This document shows, piece by piece, positions 8,328 to 17,252 of a stretch of DNA of 64,000 nucleotides. The stretch is taken from positions 1,322,733 through 1,386,732 of the forward strand of contig CANNCZ010000002.1 of assembly GCA_947503275.1 (NCBI GenBank). The letters are read 5' to 3'. Each line of letters starts with the position of its first letter. The stretch's first letter is position 1. Source of the DNA: an uncultured Erythrobacter sp. (GTDB taxonomy: Bacteria > Pseudomonadota > Alphaproteobacteria > Sphingomonadales > Sphingomonadaceae). The position numbers and the translations under genes are program-made. Below the pieces are notes generated by a model. That model did no database searches, was not told where the DNA came from, and was given only the letters and a program-made list of their open reading frames with translations.

Positions 8328-10895
8328 ATGACACGTAAGCTTTCAGCTTATGCTGCTGGTCTAATGGCCTGCAGTTCGTTCACGGTACCAGCATTCGCGC
8401 AGGACACTGCGCCGCTGGCAGCGCCGGATGAGGATGATGGCGTCATCATCGTTACAGCCACCCGCCGTGCACAGGATGTTCAAGACATTCCCCTCGCTGT
8501 GACGGCGGTTGGACCGGAGCAACTTCAACGGCAAGGCGTGAACGAGATCCGCGATGTGACGGCGGTCGCGCCCAGTTTCTCGAGCACCACGGCACAGACA
8601 GCTGCGGGGTCGGTTGTGCTGCGCGTTCGGGGCGTTGGCACGACATCCAACAATATCGGTTTTGAATCGGCGGTCGGCATCTTCATCGACGGCGCGTATC
8701 AGTCGCGTCCGGGCGTTGCACTTGGTGAGTTTGTCGACATTGAGCGGGTCGAGGTCCTGCGTGGTCCGCAAGGCACGCTCTTCGGCCGGAACACCTCGGC
8801 AGGAGCGCTCAATATCACAACAGTGCGTCCTGACCTCAACGATTTTGGCGGCTTCGCAAACGCAACCTACGGCCGGTTCGACGAGATTAGCCTGCAAGGT
8901 GCGATCAACCTCCCGATTGTGGAAGACACGTTGGCAGTACGCCTTACCGGTGCCTATCGTAAACGCGACGGTGCGATTGCAGTTGTTGATGCGACCGGCA
9001 CCCAGTTCGACGACACCAATGACACTGACCGCTATCTTGTTCGCGGCCAAATTGGTTGGGAAACCGATAGCGGCTTCAGAGGCCGCATCATCGGTGACTA
9101 TTCGAACAACCAGTCGAGTGCCGGTGTTGCAACATCGGTTTTCGAGACACCGATTGCCCCGTTTTATGCGGCGGTCGGCCTTCCGGGGAATGGTGGTCAG
9201 CCGTTGGGCAACTTTGCGACCACACCATTCGACCAGGCAGGATTTGACGAAGCAGCTCAGGACCGCGCGGTCGCAGCAAGCTTCGCTCCGCGTGCCGATG
9301 TCGATAACTGGGGCATTCTTGGTGAATTCGAGCATCCCATCGGAGACAATGCGGAGGCGATCTTCATCGCGTCCTACCGCAGTTTTGATGCAGAAGAATT
9401 CTACGATTCGGACTTCTCTGCAGTCGACGTGTTTAATGTTGAGCTGCTGACCGAAATCGAGACTTTTACCGCCGAATTGCGGTTCCAAGGAGAGGCTCTT
9501 GACGGCCGTTTGAACTGGCTCGTTGGTGGTTACTATTCGGATGAACAGATCGAGGCGAACAACTCGTTTTTCCTTGGCCAGGATTATGGCGAATATATCG
9601 GCGCCTTGTTTGCCGGTCTTTCTGGCGGCGCGACGCTAGGCACGCTCGGCGCCAACCCGCTTACTGCGCTTACGGGCTTTGATCCGGCTGGTTCGTTCAG
9701 CACTAACCGGTTCACTCAGGAAGCTGAAAGCTGGTCGATCTTTACGCATAACAGCTTTGAGATAACCGATGGTCTCGAGTTCACAGTCGGTCTTCGTTAT
9801 ACCGATGAAAGCAAATCGGGCGGGTTCAACCAAGTCGCGAACACCAATGACGTCTGCAACGCCCTTGTTCCTGGCTTTCTCGATGGGTCAATTCCAGGAG
9901 CATTAGGGCCGCTTGCGCCGCTCGCATTGGGAACCGGCTGTTTTGGTTTCACAGCCCCGGCCGATCTTCCTGCGTCGGCGGTTCTCCCGCTGCCGCAGAC
10001 TTTCCAGGCCGATTTTAATGATGATGAGCTCATCTACACAGTCAAATTGGGCTACGAAATCACGCCGGATATCAGCACCTATGCCAGCTTTACTCACGGC
10101 ATTAAGGCGGGCGGTATCAACCTTGATACAACCGCAGGCGTGTTGGGTGCAGACCCAACCTTCCTTTCCGAAGAAGTCGATGCCTATGAGGTTGGTCTGA
10201 AAGCGCGTCTGCTTGATGATGCGGTCACCTTGAACATTGCTGGTTTTCACCAGGAGTTTTCGAACTTTCAGGTTCTGGAGTTCACCGGCGCTGCGTTTGA
10301 ATCTTTCAACGTGCCTGAAGCGCTGAGCACAGGTGTCGAGATTGAAAGCACCATTCGCCCTAATGACAATTGGACTTTCAACCTCGGCGCGACGATCCTT
10401 GATGCGCGTTATCCCGATGATTGTGCAGGCGATCTGACCAGCGTGACGGTGCTTTCGCTATGCGGCAATGACCTCACCAATGCGGCAGAAATCACGGCTA
10501 TTGCCGGGGTTCTATATGAAACCGAACTCAGCGACACGCTTGAATTCTTCGCCGCAGGGCAAGTCCGGATGGTGTCAGATGAGCGGACCTCTACACAGGC
10601 GATCGTTCCACCTGCACAAGGGGCGACTGTCGCTGAAACGCAGGCTGCGATTGATGCAGCGCCGCTGATCGTGGCCGATGTTCAGGATTCGAACATCAAG
10701 ATCAATCTGCGCGCTGGTATTCGCACCTTCGATGAACGCATTTCGCTTGAATTTTACGTCCTTAACCTCACGAATGAGATCACAAGGGGTGTGACCTTCA
10801 ACAACGTTCTTCGTGGAACCGGCGCGATCAATGCACGCTCAAGTTTCACGCTCGAGCCGCGCACCTACGGCGTGACGATCCGGACGAAGTTCTAA
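8328..10895 (+). CDS. TonB-dependent receptor next to beta-oxidation genes
   Basis: An 855-residue TonB-dependent receptor starting at 8328 after GGAGAGGAAAT. The signal peptide ends VPAFAQ; the TonB-box region is DDGVIIVTATRRAQDVQDIP. The plug has GVNEIRDVTAVAPSFSS and RVEVLRGPQGTLFGRNTSAG, signatures of the large sphingomonad receptor class often associated with uptake of organic carbon compounds. The barrel ends with PRTYGVTIRTKF. It has its own terminator. The receptor is followed by convergent acyl-CoA dehydrogenase and other beta-oxidation genes, so a lipid, terpenoid or sterol-like ligand is a reasonable guess but is not shown by sequence. Confidence 0.9.
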   Translation: MTRKLSAYAAGLMACSSFTVPAFAQDTAPLAAPDEDDGVIIVTATRRAQDVQDIPLAVTAVGPEQLQRQGVNEIRDVTAVAPSFSSTTAQTAAGSVVLRVRGVGTTSNNIGFESAVGIFIDGAYQSRPGVALGEFVDIERVEVLRGPQGTLFGRNTSAGALNITTVRPDLNDFGGFANATYGRFDEISLQGAINLPIVEDTLAVRLTGAYRKRDGAIAVVDATGTQFDDTNDTDRYLVRGQIGWETDSGFRGRIIGDYSNNQSSAGVATSVFETPIAPFYAAVGLPGNGGQPLGNFATTPFDQAGFDEAAQDRAVAASFAPRADVDNWGILGEFEHPIGDNAEAIFIASYRSFDAEEFYDSDFSAVDVFNVELLTEIETFTAELRFQGEALDGRLNWLVGGYYSDEQIEANNSFFLGQDYGEYIGALFAGLSGGATLGTLGANPLTALTGFDPAGSFSTNRFTQEAESWSIFTHNSFEITDGLEFTVGLRYTDESKSGGFNQVANTNDVCNALVPGFLDGSIPGALGPLAPLALGTGCFGFTAPADLPASAVLPLPQTFQADFNDDELIYTVKLGYEITPDISTYASFTHGIKAGGINLDTTAGVLGADPTFLSEEVDAYEVGLKARLLDDAVTLNIAGFHQEFSNFQVLEFTGAAFESFNVPEALSTGVEIESTIRPNDNWTFNLGATILDARYPDDCAGDLTSVTVLSLCGNDLTNAAEITAIAGVLYETELSDTLEFFAAGQVRMVSDERTSTQAIVPPAQGATVAETQAAIDAAPLIVADVQDSNIKINLRAGIRTFDERISLEFYVLNLTNEITRGVTFNNVLRGTGAINARSSFTLEPRTYGVTIRTKF

Positions 10896-10918
10896 GCGTT
10901 TCACACCAAATACGACGA

Positions 10919-10951
10919 GGGTGATCCGGGCAACCGGGTCACCCTTTTTTT
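10919..10951 (+). terminator. Terminator of TonB receptor gene
   Basis: Stem GGTGATCCGG / CCGGGTCACC with a GCAA-type loop, followed by seven T residues. Confidence 0.85.
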
Positions 10952-10960
10952 GACGTCAAC

Positions 10961-10991
10961 AAAAAAGGCCGCCCGGGTTTCCCGAGCGGCC
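10961..10991 (-). terminator. Terminator of acyl-CoA dehydrogenase operon
   Basis: Eleven-bp arms GGCCGCCCGGG / CCCGAGCGGCC with one mismatch and a TTT loop; on the minus strand it is followed by six T residues. It lies back to back with the preceding plus-strand terminator. Confidence 0.85.
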
Positions 10992-11017
10992 TCTCTAAAT
11001 GTCTTTGATCGATCAGC

Positions 11018-12181
11018 CTACATTCCGCGGGCAATCAGCATCTTCATCACTTCGTTTGAACCACCAAAGATCCGGGTGATGCGGCTGTCGCGGTACATTT
11101 TGGCGATGGGGTAATCGTTGATGTAACCCGCGCCGCCATGCAGTTGCAGGCATTTGTCGACGACTTCGCCTTGCAGCTCGGTCAGCCAATATTTCGCCAT
11201 AGACGCGGTCGCGACATCCAACTCGCCTTTGAGCAATTTCGCGATGCAGTCATTTACGAATACCCGGCCCGCAGTGCCTTTCGCCTTTAGGTCGGCGAGC
11301 ACAAACTGGGTGTTCTGGAAGTCCCAGATGGTCTGTCCAAAAGCCTTGCGGTCCTTCACATACTCAACTGTGGTCTCCAGCGCTTTTTCGATGGTAGTGG
11401 CAGCGCCCATTGCGATGACGAGGCGTTCCTGAGGGAGCTCACCCATCAATTGGTAGAACCCTTTGCCTTCAACCCCGCCGAGGACATTGTCGCCAGGGAT
11501 GAAAACGTCCTCGAAAAACAATTCGGAGGTATCGGCTGCATCCATTCCGATCTTGTCGAGCTTGCGACCACGTTGGAACCCTTCGGCACCCGCGGTTTCG
11601 AGCAGCATCAGCGAAATGCCCTTAGCCCGCTCATTCGGATCGGTCTTAGCCACAACGATGATGAAATCGGCCGTTTGACCGTTTGAGATATAGGTCTTGG
11701 AACCATTCAGACGATAGCCATTGCCGTCTTTCAGCGCCGTCGTCGTGATTGATTGAAGGTCACTACCAACGCCTGGCTCAGTCATTGCAATCGCGCTGAC
11801 CAACTCGCCGGTCACTAGCTTCGGCAGATACTTCTTCTTCTGCTCTTCGGTGCCGTGACGCACCAGATAGGGGAGGATAATCGTGTTGTGCAGGCTGGCT
11901 GCAAAGCCATCGACTTCGTGCTTTGACTGTTGGTCGAGCACAACCATTTCATGGCGGAAATCGCCACCATGACCGCCATATTCCTCCGGTACAGATGCAC
12001 CGAGTAGCCCGGCTGCGCCTGCCTCGTTCCAAAATTCGCGCTCCACTTGGCCTGCATCACGCCAGCCTTGGACGCGTTTATCGGGGGCGTGTTGCTGATA
12101 GAATTTACCCACCGCATCGGCGAAGATCGCGATCTCCTCCTCTTCCATGAAAGCGGGCTGTGGCACGTCGATGACGGGCAT
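11018..12181 (-). CDS. Acyl-CoA dehydrogenase
   Basis: A 387-residue FAD-dependent acyl-CoA dehydrogenase catalysing alpha-beta desaturation, the first step of beta-oxidation. Recognisable blocks are AMTEPGVGSDLQSITTTA (flavin contact), SKTYISNGQTADF, the C-terminal LQLHGGAGYINDYP and FGGSNEV, where the Glu is a candidate catalytic base. GAGGAAG precedes the ATG. The likely partner, an enoyl-CoA hydratase, lies immediately upstream on the same strand with 73 bp between them, so the two may share a transcript. Chain-length preference cannot be judged. Confidence 0.92.
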   Translation of the reverse strand: MPVIDVPQPAFMEEEEIAIFADAVGKFYQQHAPDKRVQGWRDAGQVEREFWNEAGAAGLLGASVPEEYGGHGGDFRHEMVVLDQQSKHEVDGFAASLHNTIILPYLVRHGTEEQKKKYLPKLVTGELVSAIAMTEPGVGSDLQSITTTALKDGNGYRLNGSKTYISNGQTADFIIVVAKTDPNERAKGISLMLLETAGAEGFQRGRKLDKIGMDAADTSELFFEDVFIPGDNVLGGVEGKGFYQLMGELPQERLVIAMGAATTIEKALETTVEYVKDRKAFGQTIWDFQNTQFVLADLKAKGTAGRVFVNDCIAKLLKGELDVATASMAKYWLTELQGEVVDKCLQLHGGAGYINDYPIAKMYRDSRITRIFGGSNEVMKMLIARGM

Positions 12182-12254
12182 AATACTTCCTCTCTAATTG
12201 ATCCCAAAAACTACGCGCATGAAGCCATTATGGAGGCACCCATGCGCGCCAATT

Positions 12255-13016
12255 TTATTTGCCCTTCCAATTGGGCGCGCGCTTTTCGGCAAAGGCAGCG
12301 GCGCCTTCGCGCGCATCCTCTGACACGAACACAGGGGCGATCAGCTTGCCTTGATTGGTGTAGCGATCCTCCATCGGCCAACCGCGCGAATCTTTGACGA
12401 TTTGCTTGGACACCCGGACGGCCAGCGGGCCGTTGGCGGCGATCTTTACTGCCAGCGCCTTCGCTCCATCGAGCGCCGAACTGTCGGTCACAGTGTTAAT
12501 AAGGCCCAGCTCATAGGCTCTTTTTGCATCAATAAAGTCGCCTGTTAGCGCAAGCTCCATCGCAATCCGTTCAGGGATTTGGTCAGGCAGCATCATGACG
12601 CCACCAGCGGCTGCAACAAGGCCCCGCTTGACCTCTGGAATACCGAATTTAGCTCCTGAATGGGCAACGACCAGATCGCAGGCAATCATCAGCTCAAGCC
12701 CGCCTGCAAGCGCATAGCCTTCGACCGCTGCGATCAGAGGTTTCGCCGGAGGGGCCTGAACAACGCCGCCAAATCCGCGTCCTTCGACAGATGGTGTCTC
12801 ACCGCGTAGAAATCCTTTAAGGTCCATGCCGGAACAGAATGTGCCCCCTGCGCCTGTCAGGATGCCAACACGCAGATCATCCTCCGCATCAAGCCGGTCC
12901 ATCGCCGCTGCAATGGCTTCGGCGGCTGCTTTGGTCATAGCGTTCTTGGCTTCGGGGCGGTTGATCGTCACGATCAGGACGCCGTCCTCCACTTGGGTTA
13001 GGACTTCTTCACTCAC
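12255..13016 (-). CDS. Enoyl-CoA hydratase/isomerase (crotonase family)
   Basis: A 253-residue crotonase-fold enzyme. Oxyanion-hole segments are GTFCSGMDLKGF and GYALAGGLELMIACDLVVA; the downstream segment FGIPEVKRGLVAAAGG carries the usual Glu position. It probably hydrates the enoyl-CoA made by the adjacent dehydrogenase. The start is GTG at 13016 with GGGAG about ten bases upstream. The gene is divergent from the thiolase, and the 107 bp between the two starts must hold both promoters. Confidence 0.9.
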   Translation of the reverse strand: MSEEVLTQVEDGVLIVTINRPEAKNAMTKAAAEAIAAAMDRLDAEDDLRVGILTGAGGTFCSGMDLKGFLRGETPSVEGRGFGGVVQAPPAKPLIAAVEGYALAGGLELMIACDLVVAHSGAKFGIPEVKRGLVAAAGGVMMLPDQIPERIAMELALTGDFIDAKRAYELGLINTVTDSSALDGAKALAVKIAANGPLAVRVSKQIVKDSRGWPMEDRYTNQGKLIAPVFVSEDAREGAAAFAEKRAPNWKGK

Positions 13017-13123
13017 AGGCTGACACTCCCATTTTAATTAGAAACTCAATTGTTGTGCATGGAGTGCAGGCGGTTTACGAATACGTCAACCGCAATTTCG
13101 ATAGATTAAGGGAAGAGACCATT

Positions 13124-14392
13124 ATGGGCGAAGCATATATCATTGACGCCGTGCGCACTCCGCGTGGAATTGGCAAACAGGGCAAGGGCGCCCTGGCCGA
13201 GCAACACCCGCAGCATCTCGCCGCAACGGTCATGAAAGCAGTGGCGGAGCGGAATTCGCTCGATACCAGCACGGTTGACGATGTGATCTGGTCGGTTTCG
13301 ACCCAAGATGGCATGCAAGCGGGCGATCTGGGCCGGATGGCAGCTCTTGATGCGGGCTATGACATCACCTCTAGCGGCACGACGCTTGATCGGTTTTGCG
13401 GTGGCGGGATCACCAGCGTGAACCTAGCTGCGGCTCAAGTCATGAGCGGCATGGAAGATTGCATTGTGGCAGGCGGCACGGAAATGATGAGCCTCACTGC
13501 TGCGATGGCCAAAGAGAAGATGGGCGCGGGCCTCAAGCCCCCCATGATGGGCAGCTACAATGATCGCCTGCAAAAGGTGCACCCGCAATCGCATCAGGGT
13601 ATTTGCGGCGATGCGATTGCCACTATCGAGGGTTTTACACGCGAAGAGCTAGACGAGGTTGGCTATCGCTCTCAGCAGCGCGCAGCAGAGGCGATTGGCG
13701 AAGGGCGCTTCGATAAATCGGTCGTGCCGGTCGTACTGGACGATGGCACGCTAGTCTTGGATAAAGACGAATATCCGCGCCCTGAAACAACGTTGGAAGG
13801 GCTGGCTCAATTGGAGCCTGCATTCACCAAGATTGCTGACGTCCCCCTTGATAAAAACGGCACGACGTTCCGGGGATTGATCAATCAGAAGTATCCCGAC
13901 GTCGATATTCAGAACTTCCACCATGCGGGCAACAGTTCCGGCGTGGTCGATGGTGCGGCAGCGGTGTTGGTGACGTCCAAGGATTATGCGCAAAAACACG
14001 GCCTCAAACCCCGTGCTCGGATCGTGGCGACGGCGAATATGGGCGATGACCCTACCTTGATGTTGAACGCTCCTGTCCCGGCGGCAAAGAAGGTGCTTGC
14101 GAAGGCTGGCATGACTCTCGACGATATTGATCTGTTCGAGATCAACGAAGCGTTTGCGGTCGTGGCGGCCAAGTTCGTGCGCGACCTTGGGCTGGATTGG
14201 GACAAGGTCAATGTGAATGGCGGCTCTATCGCTCTTGGCCACCCAATCGGTGCGACCGGTTCAATTTTGATCGGCACGATCATTGACGAGCTTGAGCGGC
14301 GGAACCTCAAAACCGGCCTGGTCACCATGTGTGCCGCGGGCGGAATGGCGCCTGCGATCATTGTTGAGCGGGTGGACGGTTTCGTTGACTGA
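13124..14392 (+). CDS. Acetyl-CoA C-acyltransferase (thiolase)
   Basis: A 422-residue thiolase. The nucleophilic cysteine lies in TTLDRFCGGGITSVN; NEAFAVVAAKF, GGSIALGHPIGATG and CAAGGMAPA carry the catalytic His and second Cys. It cleaves 3-ketoacyl-CoA in the last step of beta-oxidation. The start at 13124 (MGEAYIIDAVRTP) is chosen because GGGAAGAG precedes it and it gives the normal family N-terminus; an in-frame upstream start adds only unrelated residues. The stop overlaps the start of the following thiolase-like gene, so the two are coupled. Confidence 0.93.
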   Translation: MGEAYIIDAVRTPRGIGKQGKGALAEQHPQHLAATVMKAVAERNSLDTSTVDDVIWSVSTQDGMQAGDLGRMAALDAGYDITSSGTTLDRFCGGGITSVNLAAAQVMSGMEDCIVAGGTEMMSLTAAMAKEKMGAGLKPPMMGSYNDRLQKVHPQSHQGICGDAIATIEGFTREELDEVGYRSQQRAAEAIGEGRFDKSVVPVVLDDGTLVLDKDEYPRPETTLEGLAQLEPAFTKIADVPLDKNGTTFRGLINQKYPDVDIQNFHHAGNSSGVVDGAAAVLVTSKDYAQKHGLKPRARIVATANMGDDPTLMLNAPVPAAKKVLAKAGMTLDDIDLFEINEAFAVVAAKFVRDLGLDWDKVNVNGGSIALGHPIGATGSILIGTIIDELERRNLKTGLVTMCAAGGMAPAIIVERVDGFVD

Positions 14393-15929
14393 AACCCCGC
14401 AGATAGTCGCTGACAACACGCCCGTTATCATCGGGGTGGGGCAATATTCGGAGCGGGTCGGTGAACCCGGTTACGAAGCGCTTTCCTATATGGATTTGGG
14501 CGGACGCGCTTTATCAGCGGCGATTGCGGATAGTGGGGCGAGTGGCTCGGTTGCAGATGCAATTGATACGCTCGCCGCAATCCGTGCCTTTGAAATGTCG
14601 CGCCCTGACCGAAAGCCTCCCTTTGGCGGATCAGACAATGTCCCGCGCAGTTTTGCTAAGCGTGTGGGTGCGGACCCAGAGCGAGCGACCCTTTCGACCA
14701 CGGGCGGGCAGTACAATCAAAAGCTGGTTGGCGAATTTGCGGCAGATATCGCCGCCGGGCGCAGTGCATGCGCGGCGATTGTTGGGTCGGAGGCGATTTC
14801 GACCGTGCTGGCTTTATCAGCCAAGGGTGAGCCGCCCGATTGGTCAGAGGAAGTTGGCGGTGCTCTAGAGGATCGCGGCTATGGCCTCGATGGTATGCTT
14901 GAGCCTGCTCTGTTTGCGCATGGGGCCACTGGAGCGATCCCGCTGTATGCCATTGCTGAAAATGCACGCCGGGCTAAGTTGGGCAAGGGGCTGGATGAAT
15001 ACCGCAAAGATATTGGCGAGCTGTTCGCGCCCTTTACCAAAGTGGCCGCGGCAAACCCTCATGCCGCCGCTCCGGTAACGCGCAGCACTGAAGAGCTGGC
15101 AACCATTACCGACCGGAATCGCATCGTCGCCGAACCGTATGCGCGTATGACCGTAGCGCGCGATCAAGTGAACCAAGCCGCCGCGATCATCATCGCAAGT
15201 GCTGGAACGGCGCGAACGCTTGGAGTTTCCGAGGATAAGTGGGTGCATATTCACGCTGTGACGTCAGCGACGGAGCTGGAATTGTCGGAGCGACCAGATC
15301 TCGCCGCCAACCCGGCTTCTATTGCGTCTGTGGAGCGGGCACTAGAGATCGCGGGCAAGGGCATCGCGGACATGGCCTTTCTCGATTTTTACTCCTGTTT
15401 TGCCGTTCCGGTGTTCAACCAATGCGATCATTTCGGCCTGAGCGCCGACGATCAGCGCGGGCTGACGTTAACGGGCGGTCTCCCTTTCTTTGGGGGAGCG
15501 GGCAACAATTACTCCGCCCATGCAATATGCGAAGCGGTGGACCGGGTGCGGGCGCAACGGGGCTCATACGCCTTGGTCGGCGCCAATGGCGGTTGGATGA
15601 GCAAGTATGCGACTGGCATTTACTCTGCCGAACCTGCTGATTGGTCTGGATCAGAGCGCGTTGCAGAACTCGCCAAGGCAACCGACGCTATCGCACGCAG
15701 CAGCGGGCCGTTCAGCGAGGCAAAGGTGGAAAGCTACACGATCAATCATACGAAAAAGGGCAGTGATGCCGTCTTCATTGGACGCAATCCTGCCGGTGAA
15801 CGTGTGATTGGCAATGCGGACCTATCCGATGAGGCAACACGGGCTGCATTCGAGGGCGGTGAGCCTTTCGGCGTCAGCTTATCCGTCGCTCGCGATGATC
15901 GCGGGCGTAATATTGGCCGCGTCGTTTAG
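14385..15929 (+). CDS. Thiolase-like protein, probable acyl-CoA binding
   Basis: About 514 residues if the TTG at 14385, which overlaps the thiolase stop, is the start; the first safely homologous segment is TPVIIGVGQYSERVGEPG. The fold is that of thiolase: GGLPFFGGAGNNYSAHAICEA and an Asn/Gly-rich core are present. The usual active-site cysteine position reads VGSEAISTV with no cysteine, so normal thiolysis seems unlikely. A C-terminal segment of about 100 residues (ESYTINHTKKGSDAVFIGRN onward) resembles the extra domain of type-1 thiolase-like proteins seen in sterol and lipid degraders. It may bind acyl-CoA or pair with a second protein. The start is uncertain. Confidence 0.75.
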   Translation: MTETPQIVADNTPVIIGVGQYSERVGEPGYEALSYMDLGGRALSAAIADSGASGSVADAIDTLAAIRAFEMSRPDRKPPFGGSDNVPRSFAKRVGADPERATLSTTGGQYNQKLVGEFAADIAAGRSACAAIVGSEAISTVLALSAKGEPPDWSEEVGGALEDRGYGLDGMLEPALFAHGATGAIPLYAIAENARRAKLGKGLDEYRKDIGELFAPFTKVAAANPHAAAPVTRSTEELATITDRNRIVAEPYARMTVARDQVNQAAAIIIASAGTARTLGVSEDKWVHIHAVTSATELELSERPDLAANPASIASVERALEIAGKGIADMAFLDFYSCFAVPVFNQCDHFGLSADDQRGLTLTGGLPFFGGAGNNYSAHAICEAVDRVRAQRGSYALVGANGGWMSKYATGIYSAEPADWSGSERVAELAKATDAIARSSGPFSEAKVESYTINHTKKGSDAVFIGRNPAGERVIGNADLSDEATRAAFEGGEPFGVSLSVARDDRGRNIGRVV

Positions 15930-16570
15930 TCCTTCTTCCTCTCGCCACCCAGAAAATCCACGGCATCAAAACCTTCGGGAGCGGGCACTTCGGTGATCGG
16001 ATCATCGCGGTCGTCGAACTCGGTTCGTAAGGCACGGCTCATCACTGCGTGCATCATGTACATCGTGGTCGTGTAAGTTAGCTCGAGGATTTCTTCGTCC
16101 GAAAACTCTGCCTTCAACGCGTCGAACAAGGCATCGGGCACACGCCCCGCATGGGTCACCAGCCTATCCGCATAGGCCAGCACCAACCGCTCTTTCTCAT
16201 CAAAGCAGCTTGCGGTTTGCCAAGTCGGAATAGCCTCAATCTTCTCTTCGGAGACGGTCAACCCGCGCAGGCTTTTGCAATGCTGTGAGAACACGAATTG
16301 GCTACCCGTCGCCCATCCCGCCCATGTTTGGCCAAGCTCACGCAGAACCGGATCGAGCTTGCGCTCTGGGCTGCGATAATAGGCAAAGCCTTGAGCGGCA
16401 TGTTTCAGTGTCGCAGGTGAATTGGCGAACACGCTCCACCAATCGCCCGATGTGCCCGTTGCTGTGCCGGGTTCGGCGACCGGATCGCGTTCCCCAAATA
16501 GCATCGCATAGAGCGGCCGGACCGTTTTCTTTTCGGCTTCACGGCGGGGAATTTCGCGTAGACGAGGCAT
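15926..16570 (-). CDS. Carboxymuconolactone decarboxylase-like protein
   Basis: A 214-residue, mostly helical protein of the AhpD/CMD superfamily. The segment WATGSQFVFSQHCKSLRGL is where AhpD proteins carry CxxC; here a single Cys follows His, so peroxidase activity of the AhpD kind is doubtful. A helical repeat follows (DEEILELTYTTTMYMMHAVMSRAL). It ends 4 bp inside the convergent thiolase-like gene and lies 3 bp from the upstream VOC gene, so it forms an operon with it. A role in catabolism is suggested only by context. Confidence 0.7.
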   Translation of the reverse strand: MPRLREIPRREAEKKTVRPLYAMLFGERDPVAEPGTATGTSGDWWSVFANSPATLKHAAQGFAYYRSPERKLDPVLRELGQTWAGWATGSQFVFSQHCKSLRGLTVSEEKIEAIPTWQTASCFDEKERLVLAYADRLVTHAGRVPDALFDALKAEFSDEEILELTYTTTMYMMHAVMSRALRTEFDDRDDPITEVPAPEGFDAVDFLGGERKKD

Positions 16571-16573
16571 GGT

Positions 16574-17107
16574 TTAGGCGTCCTCTTTCTTCACGGCACC
16601 AGCGGGTTCGTGCGCAATATCGTCGGGCCCAAACTTGCGCGTTGTTGCCGCGAATTCGAGCATTATGCCGTTGGGATCGGTGAAATAGACCGAGCGGACG
16701 AACACGCCATCATGCATCTTGGGTGAGTAGCCTTGCGCGCTATCATCATGGTTTAGCACTGCATGTGTGTGCTCCACTCCGGCCTCCTCCAATCGGTCGA
16801 GCGCTGCTTCCAATTCATCCTCTGCCATGTCGAATGCCAAATGGTTCATTGAACCCACCGCCGTCTTTGCGTCGAAGGGGAATTTTTTGACCGATGCGAT
16901 GCCGGGCGCGGCCTCTGGCGCATCATCCCACCAGAAAAACGCAACCGCATTGCCATTGCCGCAATCAAAAAAGAAATGCTGTCCGCCATCAGGTAGTTGC
17001 ACCGTCTTGAACAACGGCATGTGCAGCACTTCGGTGTAGAATTGCATGGTCTCTTTCATATCGCGGCAAACCAGCGCGACGTGGTTGATCCCGGTTGTCT
17101 TGATCAT
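16574..17107 (-). CDS. VOC (glyoxalase/extradiol dioxygenase) family protein
   Basis: A 177-residue single-unit VOC protein starting MIKTTGINHVALVCRD; GGAGAGAGA precedes that ATG, and the upstream in-frame extension looks non-coding. The paired beta-alpha-beta modules include metal-ligand candidates GINHVALV (His), MNHLAFD (His) and NGIMLEFAA (Glu). Members act as dioxygenases, lyases or isomerases. It faces HPPD across a shared promoter region and is the first gene of an operon with the CMD-like gene. Substrate unknown; an aromatic or keto-acid substrate is likely from context. Confidence 0.75.
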   Translation of the reverse strand: MIKTTGINHVALVCRDMKETMQFYTEVLHMPLFKTVQLPDGGQHFFFDCGNGNAVAFFWWDDAPEAAPGIASVKKFPFDAKTAVGSMNHLAFDMAEDELEAALDRLEEAGVEHTHAVLNHDDSAQGYSPKMHDGVFVRSVYFTDPNGIMLEFAATTRKFGPDDIAHEPAGAVKKEDA

Positions 17108-17206
17108 CGGTCTCTCTCCAATAGCGCTAAGCGTGCCGAAACCCGCGCGCACTTGCAATGAAACGTTGCATCGGTCCCTTTGACAAACAGGGGAAATTGG
17201 CGTATT

Positions 17207-17224
17207 TAGTTTCAAACGTAACTA
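17207..17224. promoter_or_regulatory. Candidate operator before HPPD
   Basis: TAGTT and AACTA arms surround TCAAACGT, with an inner GTTTCAAAC palindrome. It lies about 30 bp upstream of the HPPD ATG, in the divergent region. The look is that of a MarR-type site; no MarR gene is nearby. Confidence 0.35.
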
Positions 17225-17252
17225 TATTGACACATCGGTGGAGCCTCCAATT

